A stretch of DNA of 64,000 nucleotides from Pseudomonadota bacterium (GCA_005776945.1 SXOB01000092.1:106504-170503); one strand, 5' to 3'. Shown: positions 15,936 through 25,219, counted from the stretch's first letter. The notes: a model not told the origin generated them from the letters alone. Numbers and translations are program-made.

Positions 15936-16828
15936 GCCACACGGCCAAACAAACCCATCTGCTTGTGCGCGTCGTCGCGGGGCGCTTCACTGACGCGCGT
16001 GCGCCGCGTCGGAATGTCCCAACCCGCGTCGACGGCGAGACGCTCCGACGGCGCATCCTGAAGCGCGACGGTCACACCCAGGGACCGACCGCCCAACGCG
16101 GCGTGGGCGGCCTCCAGGGCCACCTCAGGGCGGTTGTTTTCTTCCGACAGGTGGGCGAGCGCGACTTTGCGCAGGCGCCCCTCGGCGCCCGCCCGGAGCA
16201 GCTCCCCACCCTGAGCGTTGGACAGGTGCCCATGGGGGCCTTTGACGCGCGCTTTGAGCGACCACGGGTAGCTGCCGTCGAGCAACATCTGCAGGTCGTG
16301 GTTGAACTCGATGAGGGCCAGATCGACCTGCGCGAGGACCGTCTCGACGAGCCGAGTCGGGCGCCCGAGGTCGGTGACGACGGCGGCTCGGGTCGCGCCA
16401 AGCGACACCGCGTACCCGCACGGCTCGACCGTGTCGTGAGGAACCGCAAAGGGCTCAATCTCGAAACGCCCGATTCGGAAGGACTGGCCGGTATGGACGC
16501 GCCGGCGGAGGGTCGGCACACATTGCGGAGGCAGGCCGTTGCGCGTCCCCATCGTCATGTAGAACGGGACCGCCTCCCCCTGCCGGACGACGAGCCGATC
16601 GCTCAACCTGCGGGCCGCCCCTACGTGGTCGGCGTGTTCGTGGGTCACGAGGACAGCTTCGATATTCGCCCGAAGGCCGACGGCGTCCATGCGGCGCTCG
16701 ATCTGCCTGGTCGAAAGCCCACAGTCGATGAGGACCCCACTCCGCTCGTCGCCGATGAACGTGCAATTGCCCCGGCTTCCAGAGGCCAGGGGCACCAGGA
16801 TCAAGCGGTCGTGGGCAAGGTGGGACAT
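15932..16828 (-). CDS. MBL-fold metallo-hydrolase, YycJ/WalJ-like
   Basis: A 298-residue metallo-beta-lactamase-fold protein. PLASGSRGNC at the N-terminus and the metal motif THEHADH (63-68), followed by a late FNHD stretch and HLS near the end, match the YycJ/WalJ group of putative 5' exonucleases. The ATG at 16828 is preferred, although the bases before it (CCTCCC) are not a ribosome site. A TTG seven codons further in would start closer to the conserved LVPLASGS. Confidence 0.82.
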   Translation of the reverse strand: MSHLAHDRLILVPLASGSRGNCTFIGDERSGVLIDCGLSTRQIERRMDAVGLRANIEAVLVTHEHADHVGAARRLSDRLVVRQGEAVPFYMTMGTRNGLPPQCVPTLRRRVHTGQSFRIGRFEIEPFAVPHDTVEPCGYAVSLGATRAAVVTDLGRPTRLVETVLAQVDLALIEFNHDLQMLLDGSYPWSLKARVKGPHGHLSNAQGGELLRAGAEGRLRKVALAHLSEENNRPEVALEAAHAALGGRSLGVTVALQDAPSERLAVDAGWDIPTRRTRVSEAPRDDAHKQMGLFGRVA

Positions 16829-16895
16829 GGGGAGGGAGGCGATCCGCGTAGCCTGGGGATCTGGACGCGGCCGCCCCGCCGCGCGATGCTCGCTC

Positions 16896-17993
16896 ATGTT
16901 GCGACGCATTGGCATTCTCACCGGTGGGGGCGATGCCCCAGGACTCAACGCCGTCATTCGCGCCTTCGTCAAGGCGGGTGTCCGACACCGCAACCTCGCG
17001 ATCGTCGGGGTCGAAGACAGCTTCAATGGGCTCCTCGACACGCCACGTCGCCTTCGGACCCTGGATCTGCCGAGTTGCCGGGGCCTGTTGCACCTCGGTG
17101 GCACCGTCCTCGGCACGACCAACCGTGGCGACCCCTTCGCCTGGCCGTCCCCCGAAGGCTCGCGCGACCGTAGCCGCGCGCTCGCCGTGGCTGTGGCCGA
17201 CGAAGGGATCGAAGGCCTCGTCGTCATCGGCGGCGACGGCACCCAGGCCATCGCTCACGGCTTGATGACGCGTGTCGGCATCCCCGTCATCGGTGTTCCC
17301 AAGACGATCGACAACGACCTGGCCGCGACCGATGTGACCTTCGGTTTCCAGTCCGCAGTCGACTGTGCGACGGACGCGCTGGACCGCCTCCATGCAACGG
17401 CCGAGGCCCACGACCGCATCATGATCCTCGAAGTGATGGGGCGCGACGCCGGCCACATCGCGCTCCATGCCGGCGTCGCGGGCGGTGCGGACGTCATCCT
17501 CGTGCCTGAGATCGCTTGGAATGCCGAGTCCGTCGCTGCGAAGATCAACGCACGTCGTGCCGTTGGACGCCCCTTCAGCCTCGTCGTCGTGGCCGAAGGC
17601 TCTCTACCCGACGACGGCGACGCCCGGCCCGCGCGCGAGCGCCTGCGGGCGGGTCACGGCGCTGGCGCCATCGCTGCGGCGGCGTTGCACAGGGTCCTCG
17701 ATGCAGACATCCGCGTGACCGTCCTCGGCCACCTCCAGCGCGGCGGCAGCCCTGTCGCCGTCGACCGCATCCTGGCGACGCGCTTCGGCGTCCATGCCGC
17801 CAATCTGGCGGCCGAACGCCGCTGGGGTCGCCTCGTGGCCCTTCAGAACGGTGCCGTGGTCGACGTTCCGCTGGGGGACGCCGTTGGGGGCGTCCGCCTG
17901 CTCTCGCCGCAAACCGACCCGCTCGTTGCCGTGGCCCGCCAAACGGGAATCGCGTTTGGCGACGAACCTACGGCGTTTTCGGCGGAAGGTTGA
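16896..17993 (+). CDS. pfkA: 6-phosphofructokinase, ATP-type with Gly/Lys signature
   Basis: A 365-residue phosphofructokinase that phosphorylates fructose 6-phosphate in glycolysis. Motifs in order are GGGDAPGLNAVIR, GGDGT (112-116), PKTIDNDL (from 135), MGRDAGHIAL and GHLQRGGSP. A Gly at the phosphate-donor position in GGDGT points to ATP use, while the Lys in PKTIDND is usual in pyrophosphate enzymes. This mix occurs in the so-called mixed-substrate group III. The ATG at 16896 begins directly at the LRRIGILTGGGD strand. Confidence 0.92.
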   Translation: MLRRIGILTGGGDAPGLNAVIRAFVKAGVRHRNLAIVGVEDSFNGLLDTPRRLRTLDLPSCRGLLHLGGTVLGTTNRGDPFAWPSPEGSRDRSRALAVAVADEGIEGLVVIGGDGTQAIAHGLMTRVGIPVIGVPKTIDNDLAATDVTFGFQSAVDCATDALDRLHATAEAHDRIMILEVMGRDAGHIALHAGVAGGADVILVPEIAWNAESVAAKINARRAVGRPFSLVVVAEGSLPDDGDARPARERLRAGHGAGAIAAAALHRVLDADIRVTVLGHLQRGGSPVAVDRILATRFGVHAANLAAERRWGRLVALQNGAVVDVPLGDAVGGVRLLSPQTDPLVAVARQTGIAFGDEPTAFSAEG

Positions 17994-18279
17994 GCTTCGA
18001 CAAGTCGATGCCCGAAAGATCGATCTCCGGCGCAGCGACCGCGGGCGCCTCCTCGGTGACCGCATTGGCCTCGATCCACCCGTACGTGTTGCCGCGGCGA
18101 ACCCGAAGCCGAGTGCCGTCTTCGCAGACCACGAAGACCATCTCACCAGCCGCGAGCAGCGGGCCAGCAATCTCGGCGTCGGCGAAGCGAAGCGACGGCG
18201 TTTCAGCGAGGGCGTAGCGGACCGAACCCGGGGGGTTGGGCCCAGCGAACGCGAGGACGGCGGCGAAGATCCACATCAT
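17968..18279 (-). CDS. Small exported SH3-like protein
   Basis: A 103-residue protein with a short signal (MMWIFAAVLAFAG), a compact beta domain in which GTRLRVRRGNTYGWIEANAV resembles a bacterial SH3 repeat, and a Pro/Ala tail. The function is unknown; such domains often touch the cell wall. Its ATG overlaps the stop of the preceding small gene (ATGA), and its 3' end overlaps pfkA by 26 nt in convergent orientation. Confidence 0.65.
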   Translation of the reverse strand: MMWIFAAVLAFAGPNPPGSVRYALAETPSLRFADAEIAGPLLAAGEMVFVVCEDGTRLRVRRGNTYGWIEANAVTEEAPAVAAPEIDLSGIDLSKLNLPPKTP

Positions 18280-18572
18280 GGCTCAGGCTTATCCTTGGGC
18301 GTCTCGTCGAGGGGCTTGAGCCGCAGCGAGATTTCTAGCGAATGGCTGCGCACAATGCGCACCAGCTCCTCTTTGAGCTGAAGGGCCTCAAGGTACGAAC
18401 GTACCTCTCTGGCGACCAGCTTGACGGCTTCGTTCTTCGCCCGGTCGCCCGTGTCGAGGAGGCCCGACACGAGTTCGCGGGTGTCGCCCGCAAGGTCTTT
18501 GCGGTCCAACAATCGGCGCGCCGCCTTTCGAAGCCGAGCCAGCCGATCGTCATCTGCGTCGTCGTCGTTCAT
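18276..18572 (-). CDS. Small helical protein of unknown function
   Basis: A 98-residue charged protein, acidic at its N-terminus (MNDDDADDD) and almost wholly helical, with heptad-like spacing over residues 10-75. It is not recognised. Its ATG overlaps the murG stop (ATGA) and its stop overlaps the next start (ATGA), so it is made together with MurG and the SH3-like protein. A polyhydroxyalkanoate/phasin-like or scaffold role would be pure guesswork. Confidence 0.6.
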   Translation of the reverse strand: MNDDDADDDRLARLRKAARRLLDRKDLAGDTRELVSGLLDTGDRAKNEAVKLVAREVRSYLEALQLKEELVRIVRSHSLEISLRLKPLDETPKDKPEP

Positions 18573-19657
18573 GCGTCCCTCAGCAGCGATTCGACCACGT
18601 CGGCGGCGCGCTCGGCGGCGTCGGGTCGCGCCAAGGACCGAGCCGCTTCGCCCATGGCGGTCCGACGGGCCTCGTCGCCGGCCAAGGCCAGTACCTGCGC
18701 CACTGCAGCCTCGAGGTCCATACCGGGTTCGAGAATCAGCTCCGCCGCCCCCGCCGAAACCAGCCCGCGCGCGTTTTCTTCCTGGTGATTCTCGGTCACG
18801 TTGGGGCTCGGCACCAGCACGGAGGCCTTGCCAGCCGCGCAGAGTTCCGCGAGAGTGGAGCTTCCCGCCCGACCGACGACGAGGTCCGACGCCGCGTAGG
18901 CGAGGCGCATCTGGTCTTCGTAGCCCCGCACAACCACGCCCTCGGGGACAGTCCCGTAGGTGGCCAAGACACCGTCGAGGTTCTTCGGTCCCGTCAGATG
19001 AAGCACTTGGACGCCACGGCCGGGCCTTCGAGAAAACGCCACGGCCATCTCGTTGATTCGCGCGGCGCCGAGCGACCCGCCCACAAATGTGACGACCGGT
19101 CGAAGGGCGTCGAAGCCGTACCGAGCGCGTCCCTCGGCCCGGTCGCCCGTACCGATGGCGGGGTGGACTGGCACGCCAACGACCGTTCGTGGCGCCGTTC
19201 CTGGTAGGCGATGGCGGGTCGCCTCGTAGGTCAGCAGAACCGCCTGCGCCACCCGCGCACACAGCCGGTTCGCCATGCCTGGAACCACGTTCGCCTCGTG
19301 CACGGCGCGCGGCCGACCCAACGTCCAGGCCGCAAGGACCGGTGGAGCCGAGATGTAGCCGCCGACGCCAAGGATCGCGTGGATTCCATCGTCGCGCAGC
19401 TGGCGTCGGACCTGCAGAACCGAACGCCCAAGGCCCCACAAGAATCGCAGGCGCCCGAGAATGCCGCCTCGTGGCAGCTGCGGCGCGACCAACGCGCGGA
19501 AGGCGTAGCCCCGCTCGGGGACGACGCGCCCTTCGAGGCGTCCGGCGTCGCCGTAGTAGACGATGTCGTGCCCGCGCGCACGCAACGCGTCCGCGATCGC
19601 GAGGGCCGGGTACACGTGGCCACCGGTTCCGCCGCCAGCAAGTCCGATGCGCGCCAT
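18569..19657 (-). CDS. murG: UDP-N-acetylglucosamine--N-acetylmuramyl-(pentapeptide) pyrophosphoryl-undecaprenol GlcNAc transferase
   Basis: Adds GlcNAc to lipid I to give lipid II on the cytoplasmic face of the membrane, the last intracellular step of peptidoglycan synthesis. It has 362 residues. The N-terminal glycine loop GGGTGGHVYPALAIA, the motif HEANVVPG (a variant of HEQN), the second loop GGSLGAARIN and GRAGSSTLAEL…NHQEENAR are all present. The ATG at 19657 shares its A with the stop of the preceding gene (TGATG). Unusually, no other mur or division gene is nearby. Confidence 0.9.
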   Translation of the reverse strand: MARIGLAGGGTGGHVYPALAIADALRARGHDIVYYGDAGRLEGRVVPERGYAFRALVAPQLPRGGILGRLRFLWGLGRSVLQVRRQLRDDGIHAILGVGGYISAPPVLAAWTLGRPRAVHEANVVPGMANRLCARVAQAVLLTYEATRHRLPGTAPRTVVGVPVHPAIGTGDRAEGRARYGFDALRPVVTFVGGSLGAARINEMAVAFSRRPGRGVQVLHLTGPKNLDGVLATYGTVPEGVVVRGYEDQMRLAYAASDLVVGRAGSSTLAELCAAGKASVLVPSPNVTENHQEENARGLVSAGAAELILEPGMDLEAAVAQVLALAGDEARRTAMGEAARSLARPDAAERAADVVESLLRDA

Positions 19658-20907
19658 CAGGGAGAGTCCTCTTCGTACTCGTCGGGCAACTGTGCCAACG
19701 AGCCATCCAGGGTGTCGTCGTCCTCTTCGGTGCCGCTCGAACACTCGAGAGCCCGCCAAACGACCTCGACGGTGGCTATGTCCATCCGCTCCGCCCGCGA
19801 GATGGTCGCGCGCTGCCCCTCTTGGGCCGGATTCAGGAACTCCCACACGATCTGCCCATTCGGGTCAACCTCGAACAGGCGCGCCCGATCGGACTCGGTG
19901 ATCAAGGTATTGCCATTGGGCAGCCGTTGCGCGGACCCGCGGCTCGCCGTGTAGAAGGACGACGGCGGGTCGCCTTGGTAGCGCCAGACGATCTCGCCGG
20001 TATGCGGCTCGACCTCCAGCACCCGCGACCAGCCTCGCCCAACGCCGTTGTCGAGGACGAGCAGGTTGCCGTTCGGCATGATGGTGCCGTCGTGGGGGCC
20101 CAACAGCGTCCCCTGACCCCACGACCAGACGACCTTGCGCGTCTCCCAATCGATGAGCGCCACGGCATCCTGGTTGCGCAGCGTCACGAGGACACGTCCC
20201 ACCTGAAAGAGCGGGTCTCTGGCCGCCAATTCCGCGTCATCGAGAAACTGGATCGTGTTCGTATGCAACAGGTCTTTGACCCGTCCGTCGCCGACCCAAA
20301 GGCCCGCGTCTTGGAAGGTGAAGTGCTCGGGGGCGGCCGACAACGCAGCCCACACCGAGATTTCTTCCATCACGCGTCCACGCGGTCCGATGATGGCGAT
20401 GAAGTCGTCTCGGAGGTCGAAGAACCGCTCGACCTCCTGGATTCGACGGTCCCGGTACAACATGGTCGCGACCCGCCCCTCGGTCATCGGGTGGATGTCG
20501 TGGTGGGCGGCGACGTCGCTGCGCCAGCGTTCGCGCCCATTCCAAGTCAGCCGCAGGAGATAGGGTGCAACCGCATCTTGACCCGCGACGACGAGGTCCC
20601 CGTTCGGCATGAGCCGGGCGCGCGCCCAGTACCCTGTCATCGGGTCGTACCAGCGCCGCAGGCGATTGCCGTCCGCGTCGATCAAATCGGTGCGCCGCAG
20701 GTTGCGGCTCGTGACCAACGTGTAGAACTTGTCGTCGGCGCCCGTGGCCCGCAACACGACGCCACCCTCGTCGTTTTCCGCCTCGGGGGCGTCCGCAAAG
20801 TCGAGGTACCCCAGGGCCGCAAGGTCTACGACCTCGTCGACGTCGATCAGAGGGGCCGGTTCGGGCGTACAGCCCACGGCAATGGCGAACCAATGGGGGG
20901 GGGTCAC
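19657..20907 (-). CDS. Arylsulfotransferase-like beta-propeller lipoprotein
   Basis: A 416-residue exported protein. AVGC at residues 10-13 is a plausible lipobox. The body consists of repeated blades with patterns such as LMPNGDLVVAG, IMPNGNLLVLDNG and RLPNGNTLITES, typical of arylsulfotransferase-family and PQQ-like propellers. Two His-rich stretches (HHDIHP and LHTNTI) could form the active centre. Real sulfotransferase activity is unproven. It ends in an acidic tail and is joined to murG by TGATG. Confidence 0.72.
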   Translation of the reverse strand: MTPPHWFAIAVGCTPEPAPLIDVDEVVDLAALGYLDFADAPEAENDEGGVVLRATGADDKFYTLVTSRNLRRTDLIDADGNRLRRWYDPMTGYWARARLMPNGDLVVAGQDAVAPYLLRLTWNGRERWRSDVAAHHDIHPMTEGRVATMLYRDRRIQEVERFFDLRDDFIAIIGPRGRVMEEISVWAALSAAPEHFTFQDAGLWVGDGRVKDLLHTNTIQFLDDAELAARDPLFQVGRVLVTLRNQDAVALIDWETRKVVWSWGQGTLLGPHDGTIMPNGNLLVLDNGVGRGWSRVLEVEPHTGEIVWRYQGDPPSSFYTASRGSAQRLPNGNTLITESDRARLFEVDPNGQIVWEFLNPAQEGQRATISRAERMDIATVEVVWRALECSSGTEEDDDTLDGSLAQLPDEYEEDSP

Positions 20908-20941
20908 GAAAGGTTCCGGCCCTTCTCTACCCCGGCCGCCC

Positions 20942-21763
20942 TTACGTGGCGCCCACAGTCAGGACGTCGCCTTCGCGCGCAACCAGGGTGCCAGGGCGCA
21001 TGGCGTCCGCCTCGGCCGCAACGGCGTCCATGAAGGCGTCGTCGTGCCCAGGGTCGTGGTGGAAGATCACGAGCCTACGGACGCCCGCGCGGTCGCAAAG
21101 GCGCACGCCCTCCTGCCACGTGCTGTGCCCCCATCCGACGAAACGGGGAAACTCCTCGTCTGTATAGGTACAATCATAGATCACCGTGTCTGCACCGTCG
21201 ATCAGCGCCAGAACCGATTCATCGGGTTGCCCGGGAATGTGCTCGGTGTCCGTCACATAGGCGAGCGATCCCCCAGGACCGTCGAAGCGGTAGCCCGTCG
21301 CCCCGTTGGGATGGCGCAGCGGTGCGGTCCGAACCCGGAGCCCGACGTCGATCGTCTCCCCGGCCTTGAAGCGGGGGGTCCGAATTTGTGCCGAAAAGAC
21401 GCCCGGGCGAATGGGGAAGAGCGGCGCGGCCATGTAGTCGTCGAGCACGTCGCGCAGCGTCGTCCCGTCCGCGAGGTGACCTGCCCACATCGTCACCCGA
21501 TTGGACTTCTCGTAGAGGGGTGCGAAAAACGGAATCCCACAGAGATGGTCGACGTGTGTGTGGGTGAGCAGAAGGTGAAGGTCGAGGCCCGTTTGTCCCG
21601 CGAGCGATGCGCCGAGCGGACGCAAGCCCGTGCCACCATCGAGAATGAAGTGGTGAGCGCCCGCACGCACTTCAATGCAGGACGTGTTGCCACCGTACCG
21701 CGCCCAGGCAGCCCCAGGCGTGGCGATGGAGCCGCGGACGCCCCAAAAGCGAACCTCGTACAT
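20942..21763 (-). CDS. MBL-fold metallo-hydrolase
   Basis: A 273-residue metallo-beta-lactamase-fold protein. FWGVRGSIATPG opens the domain, THTHVDH (68-73) supplies metal ligands, and YVTDTEH and FHHDPGHDD follow. FWGVRGSI-type members are often phosphodiesterases or tRNase Z relatives; the substrate here is unknown. The ATG at 21763 has GAGGGGCG directly upstream, so in-frame starts further out were rejected. Confidence 0.85.
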   Translation of the reverse strand: MYEVRFWGVRGSIATPGAAWARYGGNTSCIEVRAGAHHFILDGGTGLRPLGASLAGQTGLDLHLLLTHTHVDHLCGIPFFAPLYEKSNRVTMWAGHLADGTTLRDVLDDYMAAPLFPIRPGVFSAQIRTPRFKAGETIDVGLRVRTAPLRHPNGATGYRFDGPGGSLAYVTDTEHIPGQPDESVLALIDGADTVIYDCTYTDEEFPRFVGWGHSTWQEGVRLCDRAGVRRLVIFHHDPGHDDAFMDAVAAEADAMRPGTLVAREGDVLTVGAT

Positions 21764-21782
21764 CGCCCCTCGCCTAGGGGCC

Positions 21783-23036
21783 TTACCGCAGACGGCGGCG
21801 GCGCAACAGGGCAACCCCCGCCAGCGCAGCCCAACCCAACCGTGTGGTTTCGCAGCCGCCCACGGACAGGATCGAACGAACCTCGACCTGGACAGCCACG
21901 TCGACGGACACCGGCGCCCCAGACCGCGCCTTGTAGGGCTTGCGACCCTCGTCGGTGACGGTCACGACGACGCTGTCCGCGCCCTTGAACCCCTCATTGG
22001 GGACGTAGGTGACCACACCTGCCGCGTCGGCCGTGGCCGTCCCATGCAAGGGCGTCGCGGCAATGGCAAAGGTCGCGAGCGCCGGATCCCCGTCGACGTC
22101 TTCGACGACGACCTTGGTCGTTCCCTCTTTGCCAACCCGCGCGACGAGCAACTCGGCCGTGGCCGTCGGGGCGTCGTTGCAGGACGGGTAGGTCGCCTTG
22201 AGGCCACTGACCTCCTCAATCCAATCGATGATGGCGTCCGGCCGCACCCAGATACCGCCATCGCGGCACGGGTACGCGGCAGGCACGCCTGCAAAGGCGC
22301 GGGACGTGATGCCGACGACGTAGTCGCCTTCGGGCGTCAAAAGGTAAAGCGGCCCACCCGAGTCGCCAAAGCACGCGTCCACGCCATTTCCGCCGGCGGC
22401 GATTTCGCCAGCCGGCTGGACCGAGGGGTTGCAGCCGGCCCAAACGCCGTTGATGAACTCCTCGGAACAGTCGGCGTCCGCCACCGAGGACTCACCCTGC
22501 ATCAACGTCGTGTTGTAGCCGCTGCCCGATTCGCTGGTCACGCCATAGCCAACAATCTCGATGGGCGCGCCATCCTTGAGGTACTCGTCGAGGATGCAAT
22601 CAAGGCCGACCGCACGCGGCTCGTACGAGGATCGCTCCTCCAGCACGAGGACGGCGGCGTCATATGTGGCCCAGCTGTCGGGGTACTCGATGACCTCGAC
22701 GACGTCGATCTCTTCACCACCCTTGTCGACCCACCAGTCCTTGTTCCCGATGAGGACGGACGTGATGTCCGTGTTTTGGACGCAATGGCCGGCCGTGATC
22801 ACGAGCTTCGGCCCGATCAAGGTACCCGTACACCCTACGTACGCATCGTAGAACACGATGCCTACCGTATCGTCCCACTTGTTCTTGACCGGCGTGCCGC
22901 CGACCACCGACTCAGGCAGCACTTCGTCGCCGATCCGCGGGGCCAGGGACGTGTCGAACATCTCGTCGCCGAGGTCTGTTCCAGTGCCGTCTTGCGCCAT
23001 GCCCACGGTGGACAAAGCCATCACCATCCAGCCCAT
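21783..23036 (-). CDS. Trypsin-like serine protease with MYXO-CTERM-like sorting tail
   Basis: A 417-residue secreted S1-family protease. After a signal and short propeptide, VVGGTPV marks the likely activation site. The triad is His84 (TAGHC), Asp126 (YDAAVL) and Ser226 (GDSGGP). A cadherin/Ig-like domain covers about 290-385 (DGDPALATF, GFKGADSV). The end reads GGCETT, a hydrophobic helix and RRRRLR, the pattern of MYXO-CTERM anchors processed at Cys. It is probably exported by the Sec and type II systems and shown on the surface. Confidence 0.88.
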   Translation of the reverse strand: MGWMVMALSTVGMAQDGTGTDLGDEMFDTSLAPRIGDEVLPESVVGGTPVKNKWDDTVGIVFYDAYVGCTGTLIGPKLVITAGHCVQNTDITSVLIGNKDWWVDKGGEEIDVVEVIEYPDSWATYDAAVLVLEERSSYEPRAVGLDCILDEYLKDGAPIEIVGYGVTSESGSGYNTTLMQGESSVADADCSEEFINGVWAGCNPSVQPAGEIAAGGNGVDACFGDSGGPLYLLTPEGDYVVGITSRAFAGVPAAYPCRDGGIWVRPDAIIDWIEEVSGLKATYPSCNDAPTATAELLVARVGKEGTTKVVVEDVDGDPALATFAIAATPLHGTATADAAGVVTYVPNEGFKGADSVVVTVTDEGRKPYKARSGAPVSVDVAVQVEVRSILSVGGCETTRLGWAALAGVALLRRRRLR

Positions 23037-23104
23037 GACGCCCCCACCCCGACGCTCGTCTAACGCAGGTTACGACGCGCCCCGTCTACCGTCGTGGAGG
23101 AAGC

Positions 23105-24163
23105 GTGAATCCCGCAGCCTTCCCGCCCGCCCGCCGAATCGGGCGAACCGAAGCGGCCGAGTTGTGGCACAACGCCGACGACGCCGAGTTGCAGCGCTTG
23201 GCCGCGGAGGCGCGCGCGCGCTTTCACCGCCCCGACAAGGCGACGTGGCTGACGATGGCGATTGTCAACACGACGAACGTCTGCGTCGCGCGCTGCGACT
23301 ACTGCGCCTTCTACGTGCTCCCGAACAAACCAGGCGCCTACGCGCTGGACGCCGACGCCATCTCCGCTCGGCTCGACGCCCTCGTGGCGTTGGGGGGAAC
23401 GCTCGTTGGGTTCAACGGCGGCTTTCACCCCAAGATGAGGCTGATCGACTACGCGCGCCTGTTCCAGACGGTCCGGTCCCGGTTTCCTACGCTCGAATTC
23501 TTCGAACTCACGGTCGCCGAGTTCATGTACAGTTGCAAGGTAAGCCGCCTCTCTTACGCCGACGGCGCGGCCCTCCTCCGCGACCACGGCACCCGGTGGG
23601 TGACCGGTGGGGGCGCCGAGGTGCTGACCGACAGCTTCCGGATGCGCCACAGCCCCCTGAAGTACACCGTCGACGACTACTACGACGCCCAGCGCGCCAT
23701 CCTGCTGGCCGGACTCGGCAGTACGGCCACCATGGTCATCGGCTTCGACGAGACGCTCGACGAACGCCTGGACCACCTTGAGCGCCTTCGTGACTTTCAG
23801 GACGAGGTGGGTGGCCTGCTTCCGAGCTTCCTTTGCTGGACCTACAAGCCGACGGCCACCGAGCTTGGCGGCGACGAGATCGACGCTCGCTCCTACAATC
23901 GTTGGCTCGCCATCTGTAGGCTCTACCTGGACAACTTCCGTCACATCCGCACCAGCGTTCTCACGCGCAATGCCACCGCGATGGAGGCCCTTCGCTGGGG
24001 CGCCGACGACTTTGACCTGCCGACGGAGGACGAGGTCACCCAGAAGGCCGGGGCGACGGTTTCGCACGACTTTGAGGCGCTGCTCGACGCCGCGCGCGCC
24101 CTCGGCATCACGCCTCAACGCCGCGACCCCTTTTCCATTCCCCGACTCACGGCTCCGGCCTGA
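23105..24163 (+). CDS. mqnC: Cyclic dehypoxanthinyl futalosine synthase MqnC (radical SAM)
   Basis: A 352-residue radical-SAM enzyme of the futalosine menaquinone pathway. The [4Fe-4S] ligands are Cys60, Cys64 and Cys67 (CVARCDYC). GGGAEVLTDSFR and the long segment around MVIGFDETLDERLDHL match MqnC better than its relative MqnE. A GTG start at 23105 follows GGAGGAAGC. It supports menaquinone as the quinol used by alternative complex III in this organism, though the other mqn genes are not in view. Confidence 0.87.
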   Translation: MNPAAFPPARRIGRTEAAELWHNADDAELQRLAAEARARFHRPDKATWLTMAIVNTTNVCVARCDYCAFYVLPNKPGAYALDADAISARLDALVALGGTLVGFNGGFHPKMRLIDYARLFQTVRSRFPTLEFFELTVAEFMYSCKVSRLSYADGAALLRDHGTRWVTGGGAEVLTDSFRMRHSPLKYTVDDYYDAQRAILLAGLGSTATMVIGFDETLDERLDHLERLRDFQDEVGGLLPSFLCWTYKPTATELGGDEIDARSYNRWLAICRLYLDNFRHIRTSVLTRNATAMEALRWGADDFDLPTEDEVTQKAGATVSHDFEALLDAARALGITPQRRDPFSIPRLTAPA

Positions 24164-24182
24164 CCTTCGATTCGACCTGGAA

Positions 24183-25154
24183 TCACTCCAAAAGGAGGGC
24201 GACGCGGCGGTTGATAGCCCAGGATGCTTCCGTGTCGCCGGGGACAAGGGGCCTGGACTCGCCGAAGCCGACGGGCCGCAAACGGCTCGATTCGATTCCC
24301 CGGTCGACGATGGCTTGGACCACCGCCGCCGCGCGCCTCTGCGACAGGTCCAAGTTGTGGTCGAGTTCGCCACGGTTGTCTGTGTGGCCCTCCACCCGGA
24401 TGCGCGCGATCTCGGGGTGATCGGCGACGAAACCGGCAATCTCGTCGAGCAACGAAAACGACTCGGGCAGGATTCGAGCTTCGTTCGTCTCGAATTGAAT
24501 CGTCTCTGAGAGCGCGATCCGCTCGCGTTGGATGGTCAGCCGAGGCGCACGAAGGATGACCACGTGGCCCGTCACCTGGGAGGGTGCCACTTTGGCCAGG
24601 GCCCGTGCTCCACCAGAACCGGGTGCCCGAACGACGATGAGGTGGGGCCCGGCGGGCACCGCGGCGCGCAGGGTCGTGCCAAACAACGGCTCGGCGGGCC
24701 CACCGTCCAGCGACACCGTCGCCCCATGGACTGCGCCCCCCGTCGTGTCGCGAACCTCGACAGCCAGGATCCCGCGCGTGTCCGCAGGCTCGAGCACAAG
24801 GCGAAGGGTGCGGTCGCTTCCGTCCAGCGATTCCGACCACCGCCCGGGAGCGAACCCCGCAGCTTCCGCTCGAACGTCCACGGTCCCGGGGTGGCGTTCG
24901 ACGACGAGGCGTCCCTCCCCCGTCGTCACGCCGTCGGGGCCAGACACCGAAATCGCCGCACGCGGCAGGGACGCGTCGTTGGGGTCGACAACGACGATTT
25001 CGATCGTCCCGCTTGGGTCAGGGCACCCGTCAACGTCATCGAATCCGTCGACGTCTTCCTCGGCGTCGGGACATCGGTCGCGTTGGCCCTTCACGCCATC
25101 GCCATCGCGGTCGCCAGCAAGGGCCCATGCCGTAGCAAGCCAGGTCAGGGTCAC
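24183..25154 (-). CDS. OmpA-family protein with thrombospondin type 3-like repeat
   Basis: A 323-residue envelope protein. After a signal (cleavage near ALA-GD) comes one calcium-binding type-3 repeat, DRDGDGVKGQRDRCPDAEED…DGCPD, then carboxypeptidase-regulatory-like beta domains (about 50-205). The C-terminal OmpA domain carries VEGHTDNRGELDHNLDLSQRR, which binds peptidoglycan. It uses a GTG start. It probably tethers the outer membrane to the wall. Convergent with mqnC, 19 nt apart. Confidence 0.85.
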   Translation of the reverse strand: MTLTWLATAWALAGDRDGDGVKGQRDRCPDAEEDVDGFDDVDGCPDPSGTIEIVVVDPNDASLPRAAISVSGPDGVTTGEGRLVVERHPGTVDVRAEAAGFAPGRWSESLDGSDRTLRLVLEPADTRGILAVEVRDTTGGAVHGATVSLDGGPAEPLFGTTLRAAVPAGPHLIVVRAPGSGGARALAKVAPSQVTGHVVILRAPRLTIQRERIALSETIQFETNEARILPESFSLLDEIAGFVADHPEIARIRVEGHTDNRGELDHNLDLSQRRAAAVVQAIVDRGIESSRLRPVGFGESRPLVPGDTEASWAINRRVALLLE

Positions 25155-25219
25155 ACCGCCGCCTAACCCCTTGACGGGACCGCCACCGTGGCTACCTCCG
25201 CGCGCGCTTGAGGGTCGTC

